Source: CAMAVH01 sp046297835
Lineage (GTDB): Bacteria > Pseudomonadota > Alphaproteobacteria > SMXQ01
DNA: 64,000 nucleotides
Assembly (NCBI GenBank): GCA_046297835.1
Contig: JBKBHI010000007.1
Coordinates: forward strand, 124,001 to 188,000
Reading direction: 5' to 3'
Shown: piece by piece, positions 30,153-38,735 of the stretch
Position numbering within the stretch: the stretch's first letter is position 1
How the letters are laid out: each line of letters begins with the position of its first letter
Translations under genes and position numbers: made by a program
Notes under the pieces: generated by a model
What the model was told of the DNA's origin: nothing
The model's database searches: none
What the model saw: the letters and a program-made list of their open reading frames with translations, nothing else

Positions 30153-31214
30153 TTACTTGGCGGCGCCGAGCAATTGCTGCATGCGCGCGACCACTTGCGG
30201 CGGCACGTTCACGGTGTCGGCGACCAGCTTCTGCAGCTTCTCGCCGTCCATCGGGAAGAAGTCGAGCTTCATGCGCTCGACGTCGGCCAGCAGCTCCTTG
30301 TCCTTCACCGTCGCGTCGAACGCCTTGCGCAGCGCGGCGACGCGGTCGGCCGGCACGCCCGGCGTGGAATTGTAGGCGCGGCCGATATCGCCGCCCGAGG
30401 CGTAGGTGGCGAGAACCTGGCGCTCTTCGTCGTTGCGGGCCAGCTCGACGACGGCGGGCACATCGGGAATTTCCGGCGCGCGCTCGGTCACGTACTGGAT
30501 CATCATGAAGGCTTGCTTGTCCTTCAGCCAATGGGCGCGCGCGGTCTTCATGGTGTTCCACGACGTCAGCGCGCCGTTCACCTCGCCGCGTTCCATGGCC
30601 AGCAGGCCGTCGGTCGAACCCGGATAGCCGGCAATGATCTTGAACTTGGTGCCGAGCAGCCCGTTCAGGATGCGCGGATAGCCGTCGGACGGCGAGCCCG
30701 GACCGGTCGAGGCGACCGAAACTTCGGTGGTCAGGACGTCCTTGACGGTCTTGGCTTTGGTGGTGTGCCAGAAGACCTGCACCTCGATGTTCGAGGTGGC
30801 GCGGCCGATCCAGGCGAACTCGTTGGACTTGTACTGCACGCCCGGGTTTTTCAGCGCCTCTTCCAAAGCCGCAGTCTGCGACAGGGCGGAGAGCGCCGTG
30901 CCGTCCTTGGGCGCGACCGAATACATGTAATTGGCGGCCTTGAAGCCGCCGGCGCCCGGCATGTTCTGCGGCACGATCGTCGGGTTGCCCGGAATATGCT
31001 TGCCCATGTAGCGCGAAACCATGCGCGCCAGGCTGTCGTAGGAGCCGCCCGGCGCGAAGCCGATGTACATGTTGATGGTCTTGCCCTTGTAGAACTGCTC
31101 GACCGATTGCTGCGCCTGAGCGGTGGCGGGCAGGAAGGCGAGAGCGGCGGCGGAAAGGGCGACGGCGACGGCGGTGCGTCCGGCGGACGGAGTCCGCCCC
31201 TGGCGATGGATCAC
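30153..31214 (-). CDS. Tripartite tricarboxylate transporter substrate-binding protein (Bug family)
   Basis: A periplasmic receptor of the TctC/Bug family that binds small carboxylates. A GTG start at 31214 with GGAGA 6 nt upstream gives 353 residues and a signal peptide (hydrophobic stretch to ATAQA-QQ); an upstream in-frame start lacks these. Family blocks are INMYIGFAPGGSYDSLARMVSRYMGKHIPGNPTIV (seen around residues 45-80), MPGAGGFKAANYMY, and LAMERGEVNGAL. The membrane components TctA and TctB are not in the window. It ends in a terminator before the thiC unit. Ligand unknown. Confidence 0.9.
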   Translation of the reverse strand: MIHRQGRTPSAGRTAVAVALSAAALAFLPATAQAQQSVEQFYKGKTINMYIGFAPGGSYDSLARMVSRYMGKHIPGNPTIVPQNMPGAGGFKAANYMYSVAPKDGTALSALSQTAALEEALKNPGVQYKSNEFAWIGRATSNIEVQVFWHTTKAKTVKDVLTTEVSVASTGPGSPSDGYPRILNGLLGTKFKIIAGYPGSTDGLLAMERGEVNGALTSWNTMKTARAHWLKDKQAFMMIQYVTERAPEIPDVPAVVELARNDEERQVLATYASGGDIGRAYNSTPGVPADRVAALRKAFDATVKDKELLADVERMKLDFFPMDGEKLQKLVADTVNVPPQVVARMQQLLGAAK

Positions 31215-31418
31215 GTGAAATCTCCTGAGATGTTTTTTAATGCAGATATTTTTATTAGTTAGAAGACTACAGGCGTGCGCCGCTCCTGCCAAGGTTCGCG
31301 ATCCGTGACAGCCGCTGTCGCATTGCGCCGCACAATGGGCGCTTAAAATTCGACCATGACGACCGCAGCGCGGCTTCCCAGGTTGCGCCGGGCGGCGGAG
31401 AGCCCTAGAACCATTGTC

Positions 31419-31943
31419 ATGTTTTTCAACGCTCTATCGCCGCGAGCGCGCTGCTTCGCGGCGGCGCTGCTGATCTCCGGCACTGTCTTCGCGCCGGCTC
31501 CGGCCCGCGCCGATTGCACCGACGCGCCGGCCCCCGGCGTCGATTGGCGGCGCTGCTATCATGACGGCCGCGCTTTTCCCGGCGTCGATCTGTCGCGCGC
31601 CCAGCTGCGCGACGCCAGCTTCACGCGCGCAGATCTGTCCAAGACGACGTTCGACGGAGCCGACGCCTATCGCGCGAAATTCTATTCCGCGGTCATGCCG
31701 GGCGCGTCCTTCGCCGGCGCCCGCGTCGCCGAGGCTGATTTCAGCGAGGCGAACCTCGCCGGCGCCAGCTTCGCCCAGGCGGACTTGCGCGGCGCCAAGC
31801 TGATCGCCGCCGACCTGCGCGGGGCCGATTTCTCCGGCGCGAACCTGCGCGGGGCGGATTTCTTCCGCGCCCGCCTCGGCGGGGCGTTGTGGACCGACGG
31901 CAAAACCCGCTGCGCCGACAATTCCGTCGGCCAATGCAACTGA
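31419..31943 (+). CDS. Secreted pentapeptide-repeat protein
   Basis: The start at 31419 gives about 174 residues with a signal peptide (MFFNALSPRARCF then a hydrophobic run, cleavage near ARA-DC). At least ten pentapeptide repeats of the A(D/N)LXX/A(S/D)FXX type follow (DLSRAQLRDASFTRADLSK, ANLAGASFAQADLRGAKL). They fold as a right-handed beta-helix. A C-terminal tail with LWTDGKTRCADNSVGQC is common in this group. A start at 31356 is also possible; no good ribosome-binding site is seen for either. Function unknown; secretion argues against a gyrase-protecting role. Confidence 0.75.
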   Translation: MFFNALSPRARCFAAALLISGTVFAPAPARADCTDAPAPGVDWRRCYHDGRAFPGVDLSRAQLRDASFTRADLSKTTFDGADAYRAKFYSAVMPGASFAGARVAEADFSEANLAGASFAQADLRGAKLIAADLRGADFSGANLRGADFFRARLGGALWTDGKTRCADNSVGQCN

Positions 31944-32030
31944 GCCAGCCCCGGCTTAGCGAAGTCTTTACTCCTTCCGGATAGGATCGCGGCACCAAGG
32001 GCGGCCAGGGGGTCGCAGAGCGGGGCAGCC

Positions 32031-33089
32031 GTGGATTTCTTCGACGACCTTCAGCGCGCCAAGCGCTTGGCCGATCAGGCGATGGGCTTTCTGGGCAAAG
32101 CCCAGCAGCCGCCGCATCCGCGCAATTTCGCCCTGCTCTACGGCTATTTCGCCAACAAGAGCGCGGCTCTGACCCGCGATCTCGACCAAGCGCTCAAGGT
32201 CGGCGCGCCGCTCGGCCAAGCCACGCTCGACGCGCTCTATCAGCGCCATTTCGGCATCGACGCCGGGGCTCAGACGATCCACAAGGCGAGCGGCGTCATC
32301 GAGGCTATGCTCGACAAGATATTGTCGCAAATGGGCGAGGCGCGCGATCACAGCCGCGCCTACGGCCAGGCGCTCGAAGATTTCTCCGGCCGCATCGACG
32401 GCGGCGGCGAGGCGGGGCTCTCGCTCGACGATCTGCGCGGGGCGCTGACGACCATGCTCGACGAGACGCGCAAGATGGAAAGCAACGCGCGTCGCCTGGA
32501 AACGCAATTCGCCGCGGCGAACACCGAACTGAGCGAACTGAAGGAAAGCTTCGAGCGGGTGCGCGTCGAGGCGATGACCGACGCGCTGACCGGCATCGCC
32601 AACCGCAAGAGCTTCGACGAGCGGCTGGCCGCGCTGACCCGCGACACGGAGGTTTGGCCGCTGGCGCTGATCATGGTCGATATCGACCATTTCAAGAAGT
32701 TCAACGACAATTACGGCCATCAGACGGGCGACCAGGTGCTGCGCCTGGTGGCGCAGACGCTGGTCGATTGCGTGCGCGGCCAGGACTTCGCGGCGCGCTA
32801 TGGCGGCGAGGAGTTCGCGCTATTGCTGCCGAACACCGATCTCGACGGCGCTTTCGCGGTCGCCGACAACATCCGCAACAAGGTGGCGGCCAAGAAGATC
32901 ACGCGGCGCAGCACCGGCGAAAGCCTGGGGCAGATCACGCTGTCGCTCGGCATCTCGCGCTATCGGCCGAACGAGGAGCTGGCCGCCTTCGTCAGCCGCG
33001 CGGACCAGGGCCTCTATCTGGCCAAGGACCACGGCCGCAACCGCGTCAGCTCCGTCGAATCCCTGCGCGAGATCGCCGCGAGCGCGTGA
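32031..33089 (+). CDS. Diguanylate cyclase (GGDEF domain)
   Basis: Makes cyclic di-GMP from GTP. The 352-residue cytoplasmic protein has an uncharacterised helical N-terminal half (to about residue 175, ending in a coiled coil near LETQFAAANTELSELKESFERV). The GGDEF domain follows. The active site is GGEEF at 258-262 with IMVDIDHFKKFND. The inhibitory I-site RGQD (249-252) lies the canonical five residues upstream, so the enzyme is probably active and feedback-inhibited. The GTG start at 32031 is the first in the frame; the ATG alternatives lie well inside. The N-terminal half probably senses a signal, unknown here. Confidence 0.92.
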   Translation: MDFFDDLQRAKRLADQAMGFLGKAQQPPHPRNFALLYGYFANKSAALTRDLDQALKVGAPLGQATLDALYQRHFGIDAGAQTIHKASGVIEAMLDKILSQMGEARDHSRAYGQALEDFSGRIDGGGEAGLSLDDLRGALTTMLDETRKMESNARRLETQFAAANTELSELKESFERVRVEAMTDALTGIANRKSFDERLAALTRDTEVWPLALIMVDIDHFKKFNDNYGHQTGDQVLRLVAQTLVDCVRGQDFAARYGGEEFALLLPNTDLDGAFAVADNIRNKVAAKKITRRSTGESLGQITLSLGISRYRPNEELAAFVSRADQGLYLAKDHGRNRVSSVESLREIAASA

Positions 33090-33105
33090 ACCACGCTGGC
33101 CGGCT

Positions 33106-34062
33106 TTACGCCGTCACGCGAACGTCCGCCCGATATTTCTCGCACAAGGTTTTCCAGCGCTCGGCCTTGCGCTTCTGCGCGGCGTCCACTTCGGGCGGAA
33201 TCTCCAGGAACGGCGGACGCAAGGGGCCCGGATCGACATAGCCGGCATAGCGGATGGCGATCTTCGCCGCCGTCTCGCGCCAGGACATGGTGGGCGGGGT
33301 CGCGCCCACCGGCGGCGCGAGATCGAGCGTGATCTCGGTGGCGCGGGCGATGTCGCCGCGCTTCATGGCTTCGCGCAGAGCCAATTGCGGCCAAGGCCCC
33401 ATCCAAGCTTCGATCGACCAGAACCCGCGCGCGCCGACCTGCCCGTAGGTCGCGTATTGCCATTGGTTGCAGAAGACCGTCATTTTGCCGCGCGCGATGT
33501 CGATCAGGCGCATGAATTCCGGCGGCTCGCGGTGGCTGTCCTTCATCGCGACGATGTTCGGAATCTTCAGCAGCTCCTGCACGATGCCGAGGTTGAGCTT
33601 GATGTTGTGCAGCGGCGGGTTGTGATAGACCATGATGCCGAGCTTGGGAAACAGCGCGGCGATGTCCTGAAAGAAGCGGATCGCGTTCTGCGGCGACGAC
33701 GGGAAGTAGAATGGCACGCCGATGAGCGCGCCCGCCGCCTTGGTCTGCTCGATGATTCTGAGCTTGGCGATCACCTCGCGGGTGTTCAACCCAGTCGCGC
33801 CGACGAACATCGGCACCCGGCGGTTGTTGATCTCGGCGGCGGCGCGGGTCAACGTCTCGAATTCGTTCGGCAACAACGTATGAAACTCGCCGAAGCTGCC
33901 CGCAGTCGAGATGACGTCGGCGCCGTCGCCGATCATGCGGTTCAGGCCTTTCTCGAGCCGATCGAGCGAGATCGTTTCGGTGGCGTGGATGTCCGCCGCA
34001 TCGTCCGTCGCGAAAGCCGGCATCATCGCCATAAGGCCGGAAAGCTCGTCTGACCTGATCAT
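33106..34062 (-). CDS. DapA-family lyase, hydratase-aldolase-like
   Basis: A 318-residue (beta/alpha)8 Schiff-base lyase of the dihydrodipicolinate synthase superfamily. The catalytic Lys is in VAMKDSHRE (near residue 165) and the Tyr in MVYHNPP (near 141). The phosphate/carboxylate loop reads STAGSFGEFHTL rather than the GTTGE of true DapA. Together with the extended C-terminus this resembles trans-o-hydroxybenzylidenepyruvate hydratase-aldolases, which release pyruvate from aromatic ring-fission products. A clear AGGAG lies 8 nt before the ATG. It is the last gene of the catabolic cluster and convergent with the diguanylate cyclase gene. Substrate unknown. Confidence 0.8.
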   Translation of the reverse strand: MIRSDELSGLMAMMPAFATDDAADIHATETISLDRLEKGLNRMIGDGADVISTAGSFGEFHTLLPNEFETLTRAAAEINNRRVPMFVGATGLNTREVIAKLRIIEQTKAAGALIGVPFYFPSSPQNAIRFFQDIAALFPKLGIMVYHNPPLHNIKLNLGIVQELLKIPNIVAMKDSHREPPEFMRLIDIARGKMTVFCNQWQYATYGQVGARGFWSIEAWMGPWPQLALREAMKRGDIARATEITLDLAPPVGATPPTMSWRETAAKIAIRYAGYVDPGPLRPPFLEIPPEVDAAQKRKAERWKTLCEKYRADVRVTA

Positions 34063-34098
34063 CTCTTTAACTCCTGAAGTTCGCTATGAATCGGGTGT

Positions 34099-34671
34099 CT
34101 ACCACTTTTCCGGAACCGGTTTGGCCAAAGCCTCTTCCAGGCTGCTCGCGCGGATGAACTGCCCGTGCGGACGCAGGCGGCCCGTCGAATCGATTTTGTC
34201 CATGTTGCAATAAATTTCGAACTCGTAGCCGTCAGGATCGAGGAAGTTCACGGCGTAATTGCAGCCCGCGCCTTTGCGTCCTTCGAAGACGATAGGAATG
34301 CCGTTCGCCTTCAAGTAGTCCCGCGCCTTCAGCAGCATATCGGTGTTTTCGATCTCCAGGGCGAGATGCTCGACTTGCAAACCGGCATCCATGTCGCGAT
34401 GGCGCTTCGTCTTGGAGGGCTTCAGGCCGATCGCATGGTGGTCCTCGTTGCAGCGGAAGAACACCATGCCGATCTCGTTGCGGTCCGTTTCATGGAAGCC
34501 CATGACTTCCGTCCAGAAGCGCACGCTGCGCTCCATGTCGCTGACCTCATAGACGAGATGGCCGAGCTTGTTCACCTTGATCGGCGAGGTGCCGCTGTAG
34601 CGGTCCGGATGGCGCGGTTTGGCCGCAGCGGCCTCCACACGCTTATTTTCGGTCATCGTGTGATGATCCAT
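34099..34671 (-). CDS. VOC superfamily protein, possible extradiol dioxygenase or lyase
   Basis: A 190-residue vicinal-oxygen-chelate protein. Metal ligands are plausible at the His in LGHLVYEV, the His in VEHLALEI and the Glu in YEFEIYCN, the pattern of extradiol dioxygenases and glyoxalases. The start at 34671 has AAGGAG just upstream; an in-frame start at 34689 lacks one. The C-terminal 35 residues (STGRLRPHGQFIRASSLEEAL) look like a substrate-closing tail. Its position among a lyase, a Bug receptor and a NicX-like gene suggests ring cleavage or an isomerisation in a catabolic pathway; this is inference. Confidence 0.8.
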   Translation of the reverse strand: MDHHTMTENKRVEAAAAKPRHPDRYSGTSPIKVNKLGHLVYEVSDMERSVRFWTEVMGFHETDRNEIGMVFFRCNEDHHAIGLKPSKTKRHRDMDAGLQVEHLALEIENTDMLLKARDYLKANGIPIVFEGRKGAGCNYAVNFLDPDGYEFEIYCNMDKIDSTGRLRPHGQFIRASSLEEALAKPVPEKW

Positions 34672-34701
34672 GAGGTTCTCCTTTACCATTCAGCGCGGAG
34701 C

Positions 34702-35724
34702 TTATTTGAAGTTGGCCTTCAGAATGTCGATCACCTCTGGCGGCGTATCGGCGACGACGCGCCGGTAAAACGCTTCTAGCTCCTCGCCTTTCACCGGAAG
34801 GAACTTGAACTTGCGCTTTTCCAGCGCGGCGACGAACTCCTGATCGTTCAGCATGTCGTTCCATGCCTTGCGCAATGTGGCCACGCGTTCGGCCGGCGTT
34901 GCCGGAGGGAGAACGTAGGGCCGCGCCGCAGACAGGCCCTCGTTGATCGTCTCGAACAGAGCGCCGGGGTTCGGCATCAGTTCGCGTATGGTTGGAGCGT
35001 CGGGAATCAGCGCGTCGCGCTCGTTACCGCTGACAGCGAGCACTTTCGCGAAGCCGCTGCTCAGCCACGTCGGACGGGAGTGGACGATGCTCTCGACCGT
35101 GTTGGTGCGGCCGTCGATTTCGCCGCGCTCGATGGCGAGGTCTTGCTCGGCGCTTTCATAGCCATGCACCATGTTCAGCTTGATGCCCAAAGCATTTTGC
35201 CACACCAGGCTGAACAGATAGGTGCCGGTGCCGAGGCCTTGCGTGCCGATGGCGGGCGGCTTCGCCGATTTACGAATGTCCTCGATGCTCTTGAATTTGT
35301 CGGTCCGCACGACGAGGGCGTAGGTGCTGCGCGTCCAACTGCCGAGCACAGGCATTTTGCTGATGTCGAATTTGACCACGCTCGATCCGGCGAGCTGCTG
35401 GAGATAGTGGCCGCTACCAAGCTGATAGATATTGAGGCCGTCCGGCGCCGCGACATTGTAGGCGGCGTTGATCGAAGCGAGGCCGCCGGCACCCGGTTGA
35501 TTCTGGGCAATGACGGTCGGCTGGCCGGGAATATGCTTGCCGATGAATTGAGCGACCAAGCGGCCATCGGCATCGGCTGTGCCGCCTGCGGCATAACCGA
35601 TGACCACGCTCACGCGTTTGCCAGCATAATAATTGTCGCTCTGCGCCCAAGCGGAGCCAATCAGGGCGAGATTTGCAGCCGCCGCGGCGGTTCCACAAGC
35701 GAACACAGTGATGAATTTGGACAT
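34702..35724 (-). CDS. Tripartite tricarboxylate transporter substrate-binding protein (Bug family)
   Basis: A 340-residue periplasmic receptor. It has a signal peptide (MSKFITVFACGTAAAAANLALIG, cleavage near AWA-QS), then the family blocks VSVVIGYAAGGTADADGRLVAQFIGKHIPGQPT and NQPGAGGLASINAAYNV. LAIERGEIDGR follows near residue 200. GGAGG precedes the ATG. The gene lies inside the catabolic cluster, 30 bp upstream of the VOC gene and 66 bp downstream of the M29/NicX-like gene. It probably brings the pathway's carboxylate substrate to the membrane. No TctA/TctB genes are present, so it must use a transporter encoded elsewhere. Confidence 0.9.
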   Translation of the reverse strand: MSKFITVFACGTAAAAANLALIGSAWAQSDNYYAGKRVSVVIGYAAGGTADADGRLVAQFIGKHIPGQPTVIAQNQPGAGGLASINAAYNVAAPDGLNIYQLGSGHYLQQLAGSSVVKFDISKMPVLGSWTRSTYALVVRTDKFKSIEDIRKSAKPPAIGTQGLGTGTYLFSLVWQNALGIKLNMVHGYESAEQDLAIERGEIDGRTNTVESIVHSRPTWLSSGFAKVLAVSGNERDALIPDAPTIRELMPNPGALFETINEGLSAARPYVLPPATPAERVATLRKAWNDMLNDQEFVAALEKRKFKFLPVKGEELEAFYRRVVADTPPEVIDILKANFK

Positions 35725-35790
35725 GCTTTCCTCCCTCTATTGATTTTTTGCGCCGCATTTTTGCGGTCGCGTCGCATCAGTCGGCGATGC

Positions 35791-36969
35791 TTAGCCGTAA
35801 AGCCACCTCTCGCCGTCAAGGCCGGGACGGCCCGGATATTTCGCGGCGACCGCGCGGACCGATGGATGGTCGAGTACGCCGAGCCGGCCGTTGTCGTGCA
35901 GAGTCTGATTGCCGACGACGAGCGTCGCGCCGCGCGCCTCGGCCGCCGTATGCAAGTTGTAGGGAAAATTCTTGCCGCCGCGGCCGAGATGCATGTGCAC
36001 CGCGCCGGTGTGGAACGAGGCGATGAACTCGCGGTAATCCTCGTCGGGGCATTGCGCTGCGGTGACGTTGGCGCAGGGGTGCACGCCGCCATGCGGGCCG
36101 CGGATTTCAAAGGCGTAGTCGTCGCCGACGCTCTTGGCCAATTCATGGAGGAACCGTTCGATGACGGCGGCTTCGGGGCCACCCTCGAACTTGGTCATGT
36201 GGTTGTTTTCGACAGTGATGCGCACCGGCGCGCTGAAGCGCGGCGGGATGCCGATATGGCGCGCCCACACCGGCATCATCCGGTCGCAGATGAAGACGCC
36301 CTGGGTGTCGAGCGGATTGACCGCCGGATAAATGCCTTCCGGGAAGGGGCGATAACGCCCGTCATGGCGCCAGTAGGCATAGCTGTCGCCGCCCCGGATC
36401 GGGTCGCCCGAACTGCCTTCGAGATGCGTGCCGTTGGGGTGGGTCAGCCGCCAGCGATCGCCCGGCTTCATCATTTCGGCCATGCGGTAGCGGATTTCCG
36501 AGATCAACTCGTGCGGCGTGCGCGCCCAGGCGCTGCACAACAGCGGCGCCGTCGTCGCCATGTTGCGCACCATCGGCACCTTGTTCTCGGCGAGGATGTC
36601 GTTCCATTCCTTGGTTTCCTCTTCGGAGGAAAGATCGAGGACATGGCTGATGACGATGTCGGCACCCTTCACCGCGTGCTTGAGCACCGGCGGCACGCGC
36701 CAGATGGTTTCCTTCGTCGGGATGTCCGGCCAAATGACGTTCGGACGGACCGGCATATCGACCCACATCACGGTGGGATGGGCGCCGCGCTGTTGCACGG
36801 CCGCCTGGACCCAGGCGATGGCCGTCTCGTCGACGATGTTGCGGCCGCCATGGAGCCCGTCCGGCGCGGCGACGATCAGGACGTTCTGCCCGGGCTGCAA
36901 GCGGGCGCAGTGCTCGAGCATGTCGTTGATAGCAATGGCCGCTTCGGGAGGCATAGGGGCGTACGACAT
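35791..36969 (-). CDS. M29 aminopeptidase / NicX-like metalloenzyme
   Basis: A 392-residue protein that resembles the M29 leucyl-aminopeptidase fold and the related 2,5-dihydroxypyridine 5,6-dioxygenase NicX. The C-terminal third holds likely metal residues: HPCANVT, FHTGAVHMHLGRGG and LHDNGRLGVLDHP. NicX binds Fe(II) through equivalent His/Asp residues, whereas M29 peptidases bind two metals. The N-terminal half starts with a NVLIVAAPDG-type nucleotide-like fold seen in the family. GGAG precedes the ATG, and the SDR gene ends 8 bp upstream. The pathway context favours a ring-opening or hydrolytic catabolic role over peptide cleavage, but this is not settled. Confidence 0.65.
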   Translation of the reverse strand: MSYAPMPPEAAIAINDMLEHCARLQPGQNVLIVAAPDGLHGGRNIVDETAIAWVQAAVQQRGAHPTVMWVDMPVRPNVIWPDIPTKETIWRVPPVLKHAVKGADIVISHVLDLSSEEETKEWNDILAENKVPMVRNMATTAPLLCSAWARTPHELISEIRYRMAEMMKPGDRWRLTHPNGTHLEGSSGDPIRGGDSYAYWRHDGRYRPFPEGIYPAVNPLDTQGVFICDRMMPVWARHIGIPPRFSAPVRITVENNHMTKFEGGPEAAVIERFLHELAKSVGDDYAFEIRGPHGGVHPCANVTAAQCPDEDYREFIASFHTGAVHMHLGRGGKNFPYNLHTAAEARGATLVVGNQTLHDNGRLGVLDHPSVRAVAAKYPGRPGLDGERWLYG

Positions 36970-36977
36970 GATTTCTC

Positions 36978-37739
36978 CTATGGCGCGCGGCGTTTGCTGA
37001 CGCGGGCGCGTCCGGCCGTCGCGCCGCCGTCGAGGGTGATGACCGCGCCGGTCATGTAGCTGGCGGCGTCGGAGGCGAGAAACGAGACGAGATTGGCGAC
37101 ATCGGCTGACGTGCCGGCGCGGCCGAGCGGGATGTGCGCCGGCTTATCCTCGTCGGCGGATGCCGGGCGATGGCGGATCGTGCCGGGGCAGATACAGTTG
37201 ACGCGAATGCCATCGGGGCCGGCTTCGAGCGCCAGGGTCTTGGTGAACATGGCGACCGCGGCCTTCGAGGCGGCATAGGCAGCGCCGCCGGCGTAAGACA
37301 GAACCCCGCTGATCGAGCCGATATTGACGATGCTGCCGCCACCCTGCTTGCGCATATGGGGCAGGGCGGCCTGGCTACACAGCATGGTGCCGTCGACGTT
37401 GACGCGGAAGGTCTCGCGCCAATGATCGATGTTGTGGCCCTCGACCATTTCGAATGGATGGGCTGCAGCGTTGTTGCACAGCAAATCGAGGCGGCCGAAT
37501 GCGGCCGCAGCGCCGTCGACGGCGGCCCGCGCGCCCTCCGGCGTGCCGATGTCGGCGACGATCACGCGGATGCGGTCTTTATATTCGGCAAGGCTTTCGG
37601 ACGCGCGCGCGCAAGCCGCGCCATCGCGATCGGCTGCGAGCACGGACATGCCTTCGGCGGCGAGATGACGCACGATTTCGAGGCCGATTCCGGCAGCCCC
37701 GCCCGTGACAACGGCTGTTTTACGGACTTGTGTCAACAA
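36978..37739 (-). CDS. Short-chain dehydrogenase/reductase
   Basis: A classical 253-residue SDR. The cofactor motif is TGGAAGIGLEI at about residues 12-22, NNAA near 90, and the catalytic Ser/Tyr/Lys set is visible as GSISG and YAASKAA. NCICPG follows. The Asp near the end of the second strand (LAADRDG) favours NAD over NADP. There is no ATG near the usual start: the frame begins with TTG TTG at 37739/37736, and a GAGG lies just upstream, so a TTG start is likely. It overlaps no gene and is followed after 8 bp by the M29/NicX-like gene. Confidence 0.85.
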   Translation of the reverse strand: MLTQVRKTAVVTGGAAGIGLEIVRHLAAEGMSVLAADRDGAACARASESLAEYKDRIRVIVADIGTPEGARAAVDGAAAAFGRLDLLCNNAAAHPFEMVEGHNIDHWRETFRVNVDGTMLCSQAALPHMRKQGGGSIVNIGSISGVLSYAGGAAYAASKAAVAMFTKTLALEAGPDGIRVNCICPGTIRHRPASADEDKPAHIPLGRAGTSADVANLVSFLASDAASYMTGAVITLDGGATAGRARVSKRRAP

Positions 37740-37768
37740 GACCTCACGACGCTTGGCGCGACAGACGC

Positions 37769-37806
37769 AAAAAACGCCCGCCTGCCGGCGCTGGGCCGGC
37801 AGGCGG
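37769..37806 (-). terminator. Terminator between the HDO-like gene and the SDR gene
   Basis: A perfect 12-bp stem, CCGCCTGCCGGC (37778-37789) and GCCGGCAGGCGG (37795-37806), with a 5-nt loop. On the minus strand a CG-rich step and then UUUUUU (37774-37769) follow. It stands inside the cluster, so part of the transcripts probably end after the first gene. Confidence 0.8.
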
Positions 37807-37820
37807 ATATCACGTCGTGC

Positions 37821-38600
37821 TTAGGCCGCGAGGCGCGGGTTCGGAGCCGCCTGCTTGTTGTCGCGCGGCGGCTTGATGCCGGACGCTTCGTAAGCCCATT
37901 CGCCGATCTGATTGAACCACACGGTATTGACCGCCTGACGATCGCGGATGGCGGCAAGGCAAGCCTGCTGCTTCTCGGTCGTGTCGGCGTATTTCGCCAT
38001 GATGTCGAGCGGCGCGTCGCCGTGGCCGCCGTCGGAGGAGTCCGCCTCGTCGGCGGCGTCCCAATGGGCCAGCGCCTTCTGCGAAAGGTTCAGCGCCTTC
38101 CACATGTTGCGCGAGGTGCGGGCGCGTTCGCCGACGCGGGCGATCACTTCCTTGCCGCGCGACGCTTCGTTGCCGGCGATGGCCGCGAAGGCTTCGAGCC
38201 AGGGCTTGGTGCGGCTCACCCAATCGCAATAAGCGATGCGCATCATGGTGACCGGCGCGCCGCTGTAGTTGTAGATGAACTGGCGATCGACGCCGAGGGC
38301 CACGGCGAAATCGACCAAGCTTTCGTAGTGGCCGGTGACGATCGTCGGATCCTTCACCTCTTCGACGAACATGTTCTCGATCAGGTAGCTGCGCACTTCG
38401 AGGTGCGGGCAGTTACCGGTGATGTTGGCCAGCCAGCGCGGGAAATTGGCGGCGAACACGCAATGCTCGAGCGCATAAATGCGCGCGCCTTCGCGCGTCA
38501 GGTTGTTGTCGCGATATTCTTCCCACAGGGTGGGAACGCTCCACCGCAATTTGACGAAGCTGTCGAGGATTTCTTCGCGGAATTGATCGGGCGTGTACAT
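37821..38600 (-). CDS. Haem-oxygenase-like (HDO/PqqC-like) iron-containing redox enzyme
   Basis: A 259-residue all-helical protein of the TenA/PqqC/HDO superfamily. Residues that fit the di-iron HDO pattern are E45 in LEHCVFAANFPRW, the ENMFVEEV segment at 75-82, H91 in GHYESLVDF, and the HWDAADEAD...H region at 179-193. Known HDO enzymes decarboxylate, desaturate or N-oxygenate small carboxylates or amines. GGGAGA lies about 7 nt before the ATG. It is the first gene of the minus-strand cluster, divergent from the LysR gene, and a terminator separates it from the other genes. Its reaction cannot be predicted. A plain TenA thiaminase is less likely because the thiaminase Cys motif is absent. 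Confidence 0.75.
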   Translation of the reverse strand: MYTPDQFREEILDSFVKLRWSVPTLWEEYRDNNLTREGARIYALEHCVFAANFPRWLANITGNCPHLEVRSYLIENMFVEEVKDPTIVTGHYESLVDFAVALGVDRQFIYNYSGAPVTMMRIAYCDWVSRTKPWLEAFAAIAGNEASRGKEVIARVGERARTSRNMWKALNLSQKALAHWDAADEADSSDGGHGDAPLDIMAKYADTTEKQQACLAAIRDRQAVNTVWFNQIGEWAYEASGIKPPRDNKQAAPNPRLAA

Positions 38601-38702
38601 AGGACGTCTCCCTCATGTGAACGGCCAGCTTCTGGGTGGCCTGTTGTGTTGAGGCCAATCTAACGACTGGGGCGACGGCGAATACGCCCTTTCCGTTCAT
38701 TA

Positions 38703-38727
38703 CCGTGTCAAGTATGATTTGACACGG
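38703..38727. promoter_or_regulatory. LysR-type operator in the divergent promoter
   Basis: Perfect 9-bp inverted repeat CCGTGTCAA (38703-38711) / TTGACACGG (38719-38727) with a 7-nt spacer. The spacer holds TATGAT (38713-38718), a plus-strand -10 box, so bound protein would cover the LysR gene's own promoter. On the minus strand the same repeat provides a TTGACA, a -35 for the HDO-like gene. The right arm abuts the GGAGG of the LysR gene. It contains T-N11-A, the LysR-box form. Confidence 0.75.
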
Positions 38728-38735
38728 AGGCATGA

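Noticed and set aside
33106..34062. True DapA (lysine biosynthesis)
   Set aside because: The loop GTTGE is replaced by TAGSFGE, and the gene lies in a catabolic cluster; a hydratase-aldolase-like role fits better.
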